Below, in pieces: positions 50,057 to 58,120 of a stretch of 64,000 bases of DNA (the first letter of the stretch is position 1; each line of letters starts with the position of its first letter). A model generated the notes under the pieces. That model saw nothing but the letters and a program-made list of their open reading frames with translations. It had not been told where the DNA came from and did not search any database. The stretch is from Serratia plymuthica NBRC 102599. Lineage in GTDB: Bacteria > Pseudomonadota > Gammaproteobacteria > Enterobacterales > Enterobacteriaceae. Both the position numbers and the translations under genes were made by a program. The DNA is taken from positions 1 to 64,000 of the forward strand of contig NZ_BCTU01000013.1 of NCBI RefSeq assembly GCF_001590925.1. The letters are read 5' to 3'.

Positions 50057-51778
50057 TTGGATGCCAGCACGATCAACAGCTTGTTCATCATCGGTGCCGT
50101 GTTGGTGGGGGCAAGCATTCTTCTCAGTTCATTCTCTTCGCGGCTGGGCATTCCCATTTTGGTGATTTTCCTGGCGATTGGCATGCTGGCGGGGGTCGAT
50201 GGCCCAGGCGGCATCGTTTTCAGCAATTATCCTGTTGCCTATCTGGTCAGTAACCTGGCGCTGGCGGTGATCCTGCTGGATGGCGGGATGCGCACCCGCG
50301 TCAGTTCTTTCCGCGTCGCGCTGTGGCCGGCGCTTTCCCTCGCGACCATCGGCGTAGTGATTACAGCCGGACTTACCGGCCTGGCTGCCGCCTGGCTGTT
50401 TGATCTTGATCTGCTTCAGGGCATGCTGATTGGCGCCATTATCGGCTCTACCGACGCCGCAGCGGTATTTTCACTGCTGGGCGGTAAGGGGCTCAACGAA
50501 CGCGTCAGCGCTACGCTGGAAATTGAATCCGGCAGCAACGATCCGATGGCAGTGTTCCTCACCATCACTCTGATTGCGATGATCGCCGCCGGCGAAACCA
50601 CGCTGAGCTGGATGTTCCCCCTTCATCTTCTGCAGCAGTTCGGCATGGGGATCATTTTTGGCCTTGGCGGCGGCTGGTTGCTGTTGGGGTTGATCAATCA
50701 CATCAAATTGGCCGAAGGCCTGTACCCGCTGCTGGCCGTGAGCGGCGGCATTTTGATTTTTTCCCTGACCACCGCGCTGGACGGCAGCGGTATCCTGGCG
50801 GTATACCTGTGCGGCCTGATGCTGGGCAATCGTCCAATCCGCAACCGGCACGGCATTGTCCAAACCTTCGACGGTCTGGCCTGGCTGAGCCAGATCGGCA
50901 TGTTCCTGGTGCTGGGGTTGCTGCTCAATCCGCACGAGTTGCTGCCCATCGCCATCCCTGCCCTGCTGCTGTCGCTGTGGATGATCTTGTTCGCCCGGCC
51001 GCTTTCGGTCTTTATCGGGCTGTTGCCGTTTCGCAGCTTTACCCTGCGCGAACGCAGTTTTATCTCGTGGGTCGGCCTGCGCGGCGCGGTACCGGTCATT
51101 CTGGCCGTCTTCCCGATGATGGCGGGATTGCCGAATGCGCAGCTGTTTTTCAATGTGGCTTTCTTTGTCGTATTGGTCTCGCTGCTGCTGCAAGGTACCA
51201 CGCTGTCATTCGCCGCCAAAAAGGCCAAGGTCATAGTGCCGCCGGCACTGGCGCCCATCTCGCGGGTCGGACTGGATGTGCACCCGGAAAACCAATGGGA
51301 GCAGTTTGTTTACCAACTCTCGTCGGAAAACTGGTGCGTGGGCGCTGCGCTGCGTGAGCTGAAAATGCCGCCCGGTACTCGTATCGCCGCCCTGTTCCGG
51401 GGCAAGGAACTACTGCACCCAAGCGGCAGCACAAGGCTGCGTGAAGATGACATTCTGTGCGTAATCGGCCATGAGCACGATCTGCCGGTGCTGGGTAAAC
51501 TGTTCAGCCAGGCGCCGGTGGTCACGCTGGACGAGCGCTTCTTCGGTGACTTTATCCTGCAATCAGACGCACGCCTGAGCGATATCTCGCAGGTATACGG
51601 TCTTAACCTGCAGGAAGGCGTAGACGAACAACAAACGCTCGGCCAGTTCGTCCTTCAACTGATTGGCGGCGCCCCCGTGGTGGGCGATCAGGTGGAATGG
51701 GACGGTCTGACCTGGACCATTGCCGAAATGGACGGCAACTTGATCAGCAAGATTGGCGTAAAAATCGTGACTGACTGA
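50057..51778 (+). CDS. nhaP2: Potassium/proton antiporter NhaP2 (CvrA)
   Basis: 573 aa (E. coli 578). CPA1 antiporter with about 12-13 helices ([40 protein letters not shown]) and a cytosolic TrkA_C/CorC-like tail. Extrudes K+ (and Na+) for volume and pH control. A TTG start is preferred: CAGGAG ends nine bases before it and the protein begins [10 protein letters not shown] like E. coli MDATTIISLF. A longer frame to 49904 was rejected. Confidence 0.93.
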   Translation: MDASTINSLFIIGAVLVGASILLSSFSSRLGIPILVIFLAIGMLAGVDGPGGIVFSNYPVAYLVSNLALAVILLDGGMRTRVSSFRVALWPALSLATIGVVITAGLTGLAAAWLFDLDLLQGMLIGAIIGSTDAAAVFSLLGGKGLNERVSATLEIESGSNDPMAVFLTITLIAMIAAGETTLSWMFPLHLLQQFGMGIIFGLGGGWLLLGLINHIKLAEGLYPLLAVSGGILIFSLTTALDGSGILAVYLCGLMLGNRPIRNRHGIVQTFDGLAWLSQIGMFLVLGLLLNPHELLPIAIPALLLSLWMILFARPLSVFIGLLPFRSFTLRERSFISWVGLRGAVPVILAVFPMMAGLPNAQLFFNVAFFVVLVSLLLQGTTLSFAAKKAKVIVPPALAPISRVGLDVHPENQWEQFVYQLSSENWCVGAALRELKMPPGTRIAALFRGKELLHPSGSTRLREDDILCVIGHEHDLPVLGKLFSQAPVVTLDERFFGDFILQSDARLSDISQVYGLNLQEGVDEQQTLGQFVLQLIGGAPVVGDQVEWDGLTWTIAEMDGNLISKIGVKIVTD

Positions 51779-51942
51779 TCCTCCCGCAGCACCCGCTCGC
51801 TGCGCTGCGACGTCCGCAGCGGGCCCCATAATACTGACGGAACTTATGAGCCCGGAAAGGTTCTTAAACTCTGTAATTATCAAAATCGGGGCTTTTAGCC
51901 TCGTCGTTTTAACCTTTACTCTGGGAACACTGCGCAGCGGTG

Positions 51943-52062
51943 ATGGGTATTGATTTGAACAGCAAAACTCGATTTTTATCTGTCATGGTGCTGCTGGCTC
52001 TGGTGGTCATCGCGCTGGATCTGGGCATCGCCGATTTGGTCCATAGCATCTTAATTGGATAA
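51943..52062 (+). CDS. Predicted 39-aa membrane micro-protein
   Basis: Read from the DNA. MGIDLNSKTRFLSVMVLLAL starts the protein: a polar, basic N-terminus then one long helix, ending DLVHSILIG. Poor ribosome binding site visible (CAGCGG upstream). Seven bases before the next micro-gene, same strand, suggesting a pair. Family not recognised. Confidence 0.5.
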   Translation: MGIDLNSKTRFLSVMVLLALVVIALDLGIADLVHSILIG

Positions 52063-52069
52063 CGTTAAC

Positions 52070-52183
52070 GTGACACAGCAGCAACAAGAAAAAGATATTC
52101 TGGGAAAAATACTGGTTACCGTCTCTTCGCTCTGCCTGGTTATCGTGGCAGGGTTGTTGATTTGGGGTTTTGTGCTGGATTAA
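52070..52183 (+). CDS. Predicted 37-aa membrane micro-protein (GTG start)
   Basis: Read from the DNA. Begins MTQQQQEKDILGKILV and continues with a single helix (VSSLCLVIVAGLLIWGFVLD). The start is GTG, with only TAACGTTAAC before it. Tight spacing to the first micro-protein implies co-translation. Unknown function. Confidence 0.5.
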   Translation: MTQQQQEKDILGKILVTVSSLCLVIVAGLLIWGFVLD

Positions 52184-52321
52184 TCGTTCGGCTGGCATGG
52201 GTAACAAGGCAACACGACAACCATCTTTTGTTACAATGCTTCGACATCTCTTCCCGGCCGTAGCGCGTATGCTGAACGGACATGGAAATAAAAATGATAC
52301 CCTCGTACTACTTAAGTGTTG

Positions 52322-52346
52322 GCCCGCCTGAAACGGGCTTTTTTTT
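52322..52346 (+). terminator. Plus-strand terminator
   Basis: Stem GCCCG/CGGGC with a 7-nt loop, followed by eight T. It would end transcripts from the micro-protein pair or from a short unseen transcript starting between 52184 and 52320. That interval has a short frame from ATG 52282 running through the terminator, which I do not count as a gene. Confidence 0.75.
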
Positions 52347-52374
52347 CTGTTTCACCCTATTCCAGATACAAAAA

Positions 52375-52397
52375 AACCGCCGCAGCGGTTTTTTTAG
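52375..52397. terminator. Bidirectional terminator for the small acidic gene
   Basis: Stem AACCGC/GCGGTT, loop CGCA, with an A run before and T run after. On the minus strand it ends the 43-aa gene. Confidence 0.8.
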
Positions 52398-52410
52398 TTG
52401 GCAATGGCGA

Positions 52411-52542
52411 TCAGATTTTGCACCCTTCGCAGTCCGCTTCGTCCTCAAGGATCTCAGGAACCTCTTTTGCTTTCTGCGCGGCTTTTTCTTCCGCTTTCGC
52501 TAATTCTGCATCGATATCAAAATCGAAAATATCATCACTCAT
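52411..52542 (-). CDS. Small acidic protein with C-terminal CxxC
   Basis: 43 aa, read from the DNA. MSDDIFDFDIDAELAKAEEK opens; it ends DEADCEGCKI. Acidic with an Ala/Lys/Glu helix in the middle. GTGAGGAGTTTGCG gives a strong ribosome binding site, and a terminator follows, so it is a credible gene. The terminal CEGC could bind metal or be redox-active. Family not recognised. Confidence 0.65.
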   Translation of the reverse strand: MSDDIFDFDIDAELAKAEEKAAQKAKEVPEILEDEADCEGCKI

Positions 52543-52611
52543 CGCAAACTCCTCACGCTTAACTGGCTTCGAGGAGTGAGTATAATCGACAACTGCACAG
52601 GCGAAAACCCT

Positions 52612-53115
52612 TCAGTTAAGCACCGCCACCTGCGGCTGCTCGCCCTGTGGCTTCTTTGAATACGCCAGATCGTAGACGTCATAGAAATCGATTTCGCCTT
52701 TATTGGCGATAATTTCCTGCATGCGCGTTTTCAGCGTCGTGCCGATCGACGGCTCATCCAGCAACGCCTTCACCGACTGCGGCGATAGCGCGCGCGTGAA
52801 ATACCACTCGCCGTTATAGCATACGCGCAGGTCCAGCACGCCGATATCCTCAAAACGATACACAGGTTTGATTTCAATCATCAGCATGGCAAACATGAAC
52901 AAAACGAAGGCCGTGAAAGCCAAAAATGAGAAGAAGCCCATATAAGGAACCTGGTACATCACGGCGATCACGGCGAAATAGCCGGCGAACATGGCAAGGC
53001 ACAGATAGCGGTGCTCACGGGCAAATTCGCTGTTAAAACGCAGCTTGCCGTCGCGCCCTTCCTGCCGGTTGATCCGCTCGATTTCTTTTACCAAGATGCT
53101 TTTAATCGCGTCCAT
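52612..53115 (-). CDS. ylaC: YlaC-family inner-membrane protein
   Basis: 167 aa from MDAIKSILVKEI, chosen because AAGG sits upstream; an ATG at 53160 is also possible. Two central helices (about 45-90). YRFEDIGVLDLRVCYNGEWY matches E. coli YlaC. Role unknown; E. coli has it elsewhere (near maa/hha). Confidence 0.8.
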   Translation of the reverse strand: MDAIKSILVKEIERINRQEGRDGKLRFNSEFAREHRYLCLAMFAGYFAVIAVMYQVPYMGFFSFLAFTAFVLFMFAMLMIEIKPVYRFEDIGVLDLRVCYNGEWYFTRALSPQSVKALLDEPSIGTTLKTRMQEIIANKGEIDFYDVYDLAYSKKPQGEQPQVAVLN

Positions 53116-53240
53116 ACTTACAACCTTATGCTTGGGGAGCATTACGCTATCAATAATCATTCCTCAAACTATCACAAGTACAGTTTGCCCAGGTAGATCA
53201 GTTCTGCAATTTAAAATCGGCAACTGTTATACCTGTACCG

Positions 53241-53540
53241 CTAGCGTTGCAGGGAATTTTTACCTTGTGCGAACATGAACATGCGTTGAGCGATATCGTC
53301 AGCTTGTTTGATTTTTTGCTTCTGCGGTTCATTACAGCGCTGAATTGCGCGGGCGTAGGCAATCTCATGCGCCTGGTCGATCGTCGCAATAATCTTGTCG
53401 CGCTCCTGCTTATCCAGGCTGCCGAGCAAGGTGGTGATTATCGCCTGATAGGCGTTGGAGGCAGCGGTCAACGACTTCTCTCTGGCTTCCAGAGCAGCTA
53501 CACGTTGCAATAATTCCTGCAGTTGATCGGACTCAGACAT
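53241..53540 (-). CDS. Hypothetical coiled-coil protein
   Basis: 99 aa from MSESDQLQELLQRVAALEAR: heptad repeat at the N-terminus, then a helical tail with KQERDKIIATIDQAHEIA. GCAACAGGAGGTCGAT gives a good ribosome binding site. No family recognised. It lies between ylaC and the tRNA-like gene. Confidence 0.65.
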   Translation of the reverse strand: MSESDQLQELLQRVAALEAREKSLTAASNAYQAIITTLLGSLDKQERDKIIATIDQAHEIAYARAIQRCNEPQKQKIKQADDIAQRMFMFAQGKNSLQR

Positions 53541-53619
53541 ATCGACCTCCTGTTGCCGGGCAGCAAACCTGCCTGATTACAGTCTAGCAAAGATCGATAG
53601 CAACACAGAAAGGAGAGCC

Positions 53620-53697
53620 CGTTACGGTAAAGCACACCCGAAAAACCCAACAAGGAGCCGATAGTGCAAATCAACCCGGGTGCGCTTTACGATAACG
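53620..53697. repeat. 21-bp imperfect inverted repeat beside the tRNA-like gene
   Basis: Left arm 53620-53640 and right arm 53677-53697 pair at 18 of 21 positions with a 36-nt loop; the inner GTAAAGC-CACCCG part is nearly perfect. It lies 18 bp past the 3' end of the tRNA-like gene. It could be a processing or termination signal or a remnant element end. Confidence 0.55.
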
Positions 53698-53715
53698 GAT
53701 CTTAAAGAGGGAAGC

Positions 53716-53812
53716 TGGCGCGCTATGCAGGACTCGAACCCGCGTCTATCAATTTTGTAGCCAAAACAAGCCATTAGAAAACCAATCACTCTGCCAACTG
53801 AGTTAATAGCGC
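53716..53812 (-). tRNA. tRNA-like gene with an abnormal anticodon arm (possible pseudogene)
   Basis: 97 nt with CCA. Acceptor stem GCGCTAT/ATAGCGC is perfect, with discriminator G and encoded CCA. The D arm is ACTC-AGTTGGCA-GAGT and the T arm GCGGG-TTCGAGT-CCTGC. The 44 nt between them are 21 longer than in a normal class I tRNA. No canonical 5-bp anticodon stem folds. The best is TTGT-TTTGGCT-ACAA (7-nt loop, C at position 37), and a TTTTCTAA block resembles the UCU loop of tRNA-Arg. It may be a degenerate tRNA or a tRNA with an internal insertion. Downstream is cho. Confidence 0.55.
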
Positions 53813-53896
53813 ATCCCTTCGCTTCGGGGCGTCATTATCCATATCAATGCTATGGGATCAAGCGCGCGAGCGATTTTGCAGATAAATCTGACCCCT

Positions 53897-54748
53897 TCAG
53901 CCACCCAACTCAATGATTGGGTAACGCCCGCTCATCAACGGCTTGCACAGGATCTTGTAACCATCGCTGTCAAAATGACTCGCGGTTCGCTGTAGCGAAT
54001 CGGCCTGCTGCAGCGCGCCGACGCTCCCCAAATAGAACCAGTTGTGAATGACGTGGTACTGACGCAAAAATGCCCCCTGCTCTTCCATAGCCACTCGCCC
54101 GGCATAGGGCCACGTGTTGATGCGCGTCTGTTGCAGCGCCGCCGCCAGCCGTTGGTCATGTTGCAGAGCCGATTCGACACCGCAACAGACACCGGCGCAT
54201 TTCCGCAAGCTATAACGGAAACACCCCCGCCCGGCGGGCAATTTATCAATACCCAACTTGCCGTAACACAGGCGCTGTTCATCGGCGATAATCCGCAACT
54301 TTTCCAGCGCGGCAGTTCGGTTGGCAAACAGCCCATGCAGATTGGGCGTAGCGGCGAAATCAATGTCTTTGGCATGTACAATGCTCACCTGGCCGCCATC
54401 CAGATGCAATGAACAGAGCTGCTTCGAACGGCGCAGGCGTTTGTTGAACAGCGGCTGTTGCTGTTTGATCAACTGTGCCTCCAGCAGCAAAGCCCCCAGC
54501 TCACCGGCCGTTTCATGAAAGCTGATACGCTGGGTTTGCCGCAGCAGGCGGGCTTCATCCTGCGTGCGAAAATGCGCCATCACCCGGCTGCGAATATTAA
54601 CGCTTTTGCCGATATACAGCGGCATGCTGTCGCTCAAGCCATGAAACAGGTACACGCCCGGTGACTTGGGCAACACCTCGAGGCTGGTGCGCAGATGCTC
54701 CGGGTACTGATAAATGTCGAGCTCCGGCTCGAGTCGGTTTGGCATCAT
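53897..54748 (-). CDS. cho: Excinuclease Cho (UvrC homologue)
   Basis: 283 aa. GIY-YIG nuclease that makes the 3' incision in nucleotide excision repair, with UvrAB, for bulky lesions. SPGVYLFHGLSDSMPLYIGK is the catalytic domain, VNIRSRVMAHF follows, and CFRYSLRKCAGVCCG is the cysteine region. Either of two consecutive ATGs may be the start. A LexA box lies 35-50 bp upstream on the coding strand, so it is SOS-controlled. Confidence 0.95.
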   Translation of the reverse strand: MMPNRLEPELDIYQYPEHLRTSLEVLPKSPGVYLFHGLSDSMPLYIGKSVNIRSRVMAHFRTQDEARLLRQTQRISFHETAGELGALLLEAQLIKQQQPLFNKRLRRSKQLCSLHLDGGQVSIVHAKDIDFAATPNLHGLFANRTAALEKLRIIADEQRLCYGKLGIDKLPAGRGCFRYSLRKCAGVCCGVESALQHDQRLAAALQQTRINTWPYAGRVAMEEQGAFLRQYHVIHNWFYLGSVGALQQADSLQRTASHFDSDGYKILCKPLMSGRYPIIELGG

Positions 54749-54782
54749 AGTAACGAATCGCGAACTTTGTTTATCAACATAA

Positions 54783-54798
54783 CTGGTTTTTTATACAG
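54783..54798 (-). promoter_or_regulatory. LexA box of cho
   Basis: On the coding strand CTGTATAAAAAACCAG, identical to the dinI box in this window at 15 of 16 bases. Fits CTGT-N8-ACAG with one mismatch. Confidence 0.8.
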
Positions 54799-54995
54799 CA
54801 TAACGCTTGCTTGCTCAAATTGCATGCTCTCCATGATGACTTTTCTTTGATGAAGTTTATGAGAATAATATTTATTATCGATAACGTATCGCAAACACCT
54901 CAGGTGTTTATCGTCAGTTAAAGCTGAAAGTGTCACCATGACGCTTCTTGGAGTCACGGCTTTACCGCTGTTAGGGAAAACTAAGGCAACCCCTC

Positions 54996-56180
54996 ATGAA
55001 ATTAATCTCACGCCGCTTGGCGTTTGTCGCGGCCGGCGCTCTGCTTGTCGTTTTACTCATCGCTCTAACGAGCTATCTGCAGCGCCCTCCACAGGCAAAC
55101 CACGTCACCGCGCCGGTTCGTGTGGGCGATATAGAAAATGCCGTACTGGCAACCGGCAAAATGGACGCGGTTGAACGAGTGAACGTCGGCGCACAGGTTT
55201 CAGGCCAGGTCAAATCCCTGAAGGTCAAACTGGGCGACCGGGTCACTCAGGGCCAGCCGATTGCCGACATCGATGATCTGCCGCAGCGCAATGACCTGCG
55301 CAACGCTGAAGCGGCGCTGAACGTCGCCAAGGCAGATTTGCAGGCCAAACAGGCACTGCTGAAGCAGGCCGAATCCCGCTTTAAACGCCAAAAGCGCATG
55401 CTGAACGATGAGGCCAGTTCACTCGAGGATTTTGAAGCCGCCGAAGCTACGCTCACCACCACCCGCGCAGAACTGATTGCCCTGAATGCGCGTATCGTGC
55501 AGGCGCAGATTGAAGTGGATAAGAAAAAGGTCGATCTGAGTTACACCCGCATTCTGGCACCGATGGACGGCATCGTGATTGCGGTAATTACCCAACAAGG
55601 CCAGACGGTTAACGCTAACCAGAGCGCGCCGACCATAGTCAAACTGGCACGGCTGGACCTGATGACCATCAAAGCGCAGATCTCCGAGGCCGACATTACC
55701 CGCGTTTCCCAGGGGCAAAAAGCCTATTTCACTATTTTCTCCGATCCGGAAAAGCGTTATGACGCCACTTTACGCACCGTCGAACTGGCGCCGGAATCGG
55801 TGATGAAAGACGACTCGCTCTCCGGCAGCAGTTCTGCCTCCGGTTCCGGGACGTCGAATGCCTCGGTGTATTACAACGCGCTGCTGGACGTGCCCAACCC
55901 GGATAACCGGCTACGCATCGCCATGACCGCACAGGTTTCACTGCTGCTCGGTGAAGCGAAAAACACGCTGCTGGTCCCCATTCAGGCGGTGCGTAAAACC
56001 GAAGATAAAAAACAGCAAGTGCAAGTGCTGACCGCTAATGATCGGTTGGAAATGCGCGAGGTAAAGACAGGTATTACCAACAACGTCGATATCCAGATCC
56101 TTTCCGGGTTGAAGGCCGGTGAAACCGTCGTGCTGATGCAGGAAAGCGCCAATTCGGGCGGGGATGGCATCTTACTGTGA
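54996..56180 (+). CDS. macA: MacA-like periplasmic adaptor protein
   Basis: 394 aa. Membrane-fusion subunit of a MacAB-type tripartite exporter. N-terminal anchor helix (about 8-27), lipoyl half-motifs VGAQVSGQVKSLKVKLGD and LAPMDGIVIAVITQQGQ, long alpha-hairpin between. A Ser/Gly-rich linker (SLSGSSSASGSGTSNAS) sits inside the beta-barrel region. Divergent from cho. Stop overlaps macB by 4 nt (GTGA). Confidence 0.9.
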   Translation: MKLISRRLAFVAAGALLVVLLIALTSYLQRPPQANHVTAPVRVGDIENAVLATGKMDAVERVNVGAQVSGQVKSLKVKLGDRVTQGQPIADIDDLPQRNDLRNAEAALNVAKADLQAKQALLKQAESRFKRQKRMLNDEASSLEDFEAAEATLTTTRAELIALNARIVQAQIEVDKKKVDLSYTRILAPMDGIVIAVITQQGQTVNANQSAPTIVKLARLDLMTIKAQISEADITRVSQGQKAYFTIFSDPEKRYDATLRTVELAPESVMKDDSLSGSSSASGSGTSNASVYYNALLDVPNPDNRLRIAMTAQVSLLLGEAKNTLLVPIQAVRKTEDKKQQVQVLTANDRLEMREVKTGITNNVDIQILSGLKAGETVVLMQESANSGGDGILL

Positions 56181-58117
56181 ACAACATTATTGAGCTGAAA
56201 GGCATAAGCCGCACCTATACCAACAGCGCCCAACCGCTGACGGTGCTCAAAAACATCAACCTGACGATCGCCGCGGGGGAACTGGTCGCCATCATAGGCG
56301 CCTCCGGCTCCGGCAAATCAACGCTGATGAACATCATGGGGTGTCTGGACGTACCGGATCAGGGCGACTATTACATCGGCGGCCAGAACGCCGCACATTT
56401 GTCACCGGACGAACTGGCCAGGCTGCGCCGCGAACACATCGGTTTTATCTTCCAACGCTATCATTTAATGCCGGACATCAGCGCGCTGGGCAATGTCGAG
56501 ATCCCGGCAATTTACGCCAACGACAAGCGCGATCAACGCCGCCTGCGAGCAGCGCAGTTGCTGGCGCGCCTGGGGCTGGAAGGCCGTGAAAACCATAAAC
56601 CCGGCCAACTCTCCGGCGGCCAGCAACAGCGCGTCAGCATCGCACGCTCCTTAATCAACGGCGGCGAAATTATTCTGGCGGATGAACCGACCGGCGCACT
56701 GGACTCCAAATCCGGGCAAGAGGTGCTCGCAATCCTCAGCGAGCTTAACCAGCGCGGCCATACCGTGGTCATCGTCACCCACGATATGAAGGTGGCCCAA
56801 CACGCACAGCGCATCATTGAGCTGCAGGACGGGGAGGTCATCGCCGACAGCGGTTGCAAATCCCCCGCCCTGCCAATGGCACAACCAACAGCCGTCCGCG
56901 TAAGACAAGGCTACTGGCAAAGCCTGCTCGATCGCACCCGCGAGTCGTTGCAAATGGCTCTGAAGGCGATGAATGCCCACCGTCTGCGCACCGCCCTGAC
57001 CATGACCGGCATCATTTTCGGCATCGCTGCGGTAGTAACGGTAGTCGCTCTGGGCGAAGGAGCCAAACAGCGCACGCTGGCCAACATCAAAGGTCTCGGC
57101 ACCAATGTCGTCAGCATTTACCCCGGCCGCGATTTCTTTGATGACGCCATCGACAGCATTCGCACGCTGGTGCCTGCAGACGCCGATGCGCTGGCCAGCC
57201 AGAGCTTTGTCGACAGCGTCAGCCCTGAAGTCAGCGCCTCGGACTCCATTCGTTTTCGCAGCAAATCAGCGACAGCCTCAATCACCGGCGTCGGGCGCGA
57301 CTATTTCCGCGTTAACGGCCTCACCTTGTTACAGGGCACGACTTTCCGTGACGATCGCAGCGCATTGCAGGAAGTGATCATTGACGAGAATGCACGCAAC
57401 TCGCTGTTCGGCGATTTCGGCATAGCGCCGCTCGGCCAAATCGTGTTTCTCGGCGCAGTGCCGGCCCGGGTGGTCGGTGTGGTCAAAAGCAACCAGGATT
57501 CCGCACCGAACCGCATCAGCGTGTGGATGCCCTATACCACGGTGATGTATCGCATGGTGGGCAAGCCGACGCTAAGCAGCATCGGCGTGCGATTGAAGGA
57601 TGACGTCGATAACGAAGCCGCCGTCGGCGCCATCAGCCAATTGCTGACCCAACGCCATGGCGTTAAAGACTTTATGCTGTTCAACCGCGACAAGTTTCGT
57701 AAATCGATCGAACATGCTTCGATGACCCTGAGCCTGTTGATCCTGATGGTGGCTTCGATCTCCCTGATCATCGGCAGCCTCGGCGTAATGAACATCATGC
57801 TGGTTTCCGTCACCGAGCGAACGCACGAGATTGGCGTGCGCATGGCGGTGGGCGCCAGGCGCAGTGACATCATGCAACAATTTATGATCGAAGCCGTGCT
57901 GGTCTGCCTGATCGGCGGCGTGTTGGGCATTGCGTTGTCGTTCGCCGCCGGTTCGCTGTTTACCGCGCTGGCGGGCGGAATGCTCACAGCCATCTATTCC
58001 TGGCAGGCCGCCGCAGTGGCCTTTTGCTGTTCCACCCTAATCGGCATGATCTTCGGTTATCTCCCAGCCCGTAAAGCGGCGCGGATGGATCCGGTCATTT
58101 CACTGGCCAGCGAGTAA
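56177..58117 (+). CDS. macB: MacB-like ABC transporter
   Basis: 646 aa, fused ATPase and permease. Walker A IGASGSGKSTLMNI, ABC signature QLSGGQQQRVSIARSL, Walker B EIILADEPTGALD. Four membrane helices with a large periplasmic domain (FtsX/MacB type) between the first two. Starts with GTG. Exports peptides, macrolides or siderophores in relatives; substrate here unknown. Four bases before the OMF gene. Confidence 0.93.
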   Translation: MNNIIELKGISRTYTNSAQPLTVLKNINLTIAAGELVAIIGASGSGKSTLMNIMGCLDVPDQGDYYIGGQNAAHLSPDELARLRREHIGFIFQRYHLMPDISALGNVEIPAIYANDKRDQRRLRAAQLLARLGLEGRENHKPGQLSGGQQQRVSIARSLINGGEIILADEPTGALDSKSGQEVLAILSELNQRGHTVVIVTHDMKVAQHAQRIIELQDGEVIADSGCKSPALPMAQPTAVRVRQGYWQSLLDRTRESLQMALKAMNAHRLRTALTMTGIIFGIAAVVTVVALGEGAKQRTLANIKGLGTNVVSIYPGRDFFDDAIDSIRTLVPADADALASQSFVDSVSPEVSASDSIRFRSKSATASITGVGRDYFRVNGLTLLQGTTFRDDRSALQEVIIDENARNSLFGDFGIAPLGQIVFLGAVPARVVGVVKSNQDSAPNRISVWMPYTTVMYRMVGKPTLSSIGVRLKDDVDNEAAVGAISQLLTQRHGVKDFMLFNRDKFRKSIEHASMTLSLLILMVASISLIIGSLGVMNIMLVSVTERTHEIGVRMAVGARRSDIMQQFMIEAVLVCLIGGVLGIALSFAAGSLFTALAGGMLTAIYSWQAAAVAFCCSTLIGMIFGYLPARKAARMDPVISLASE

Positions 58118-58120
58118 CTT

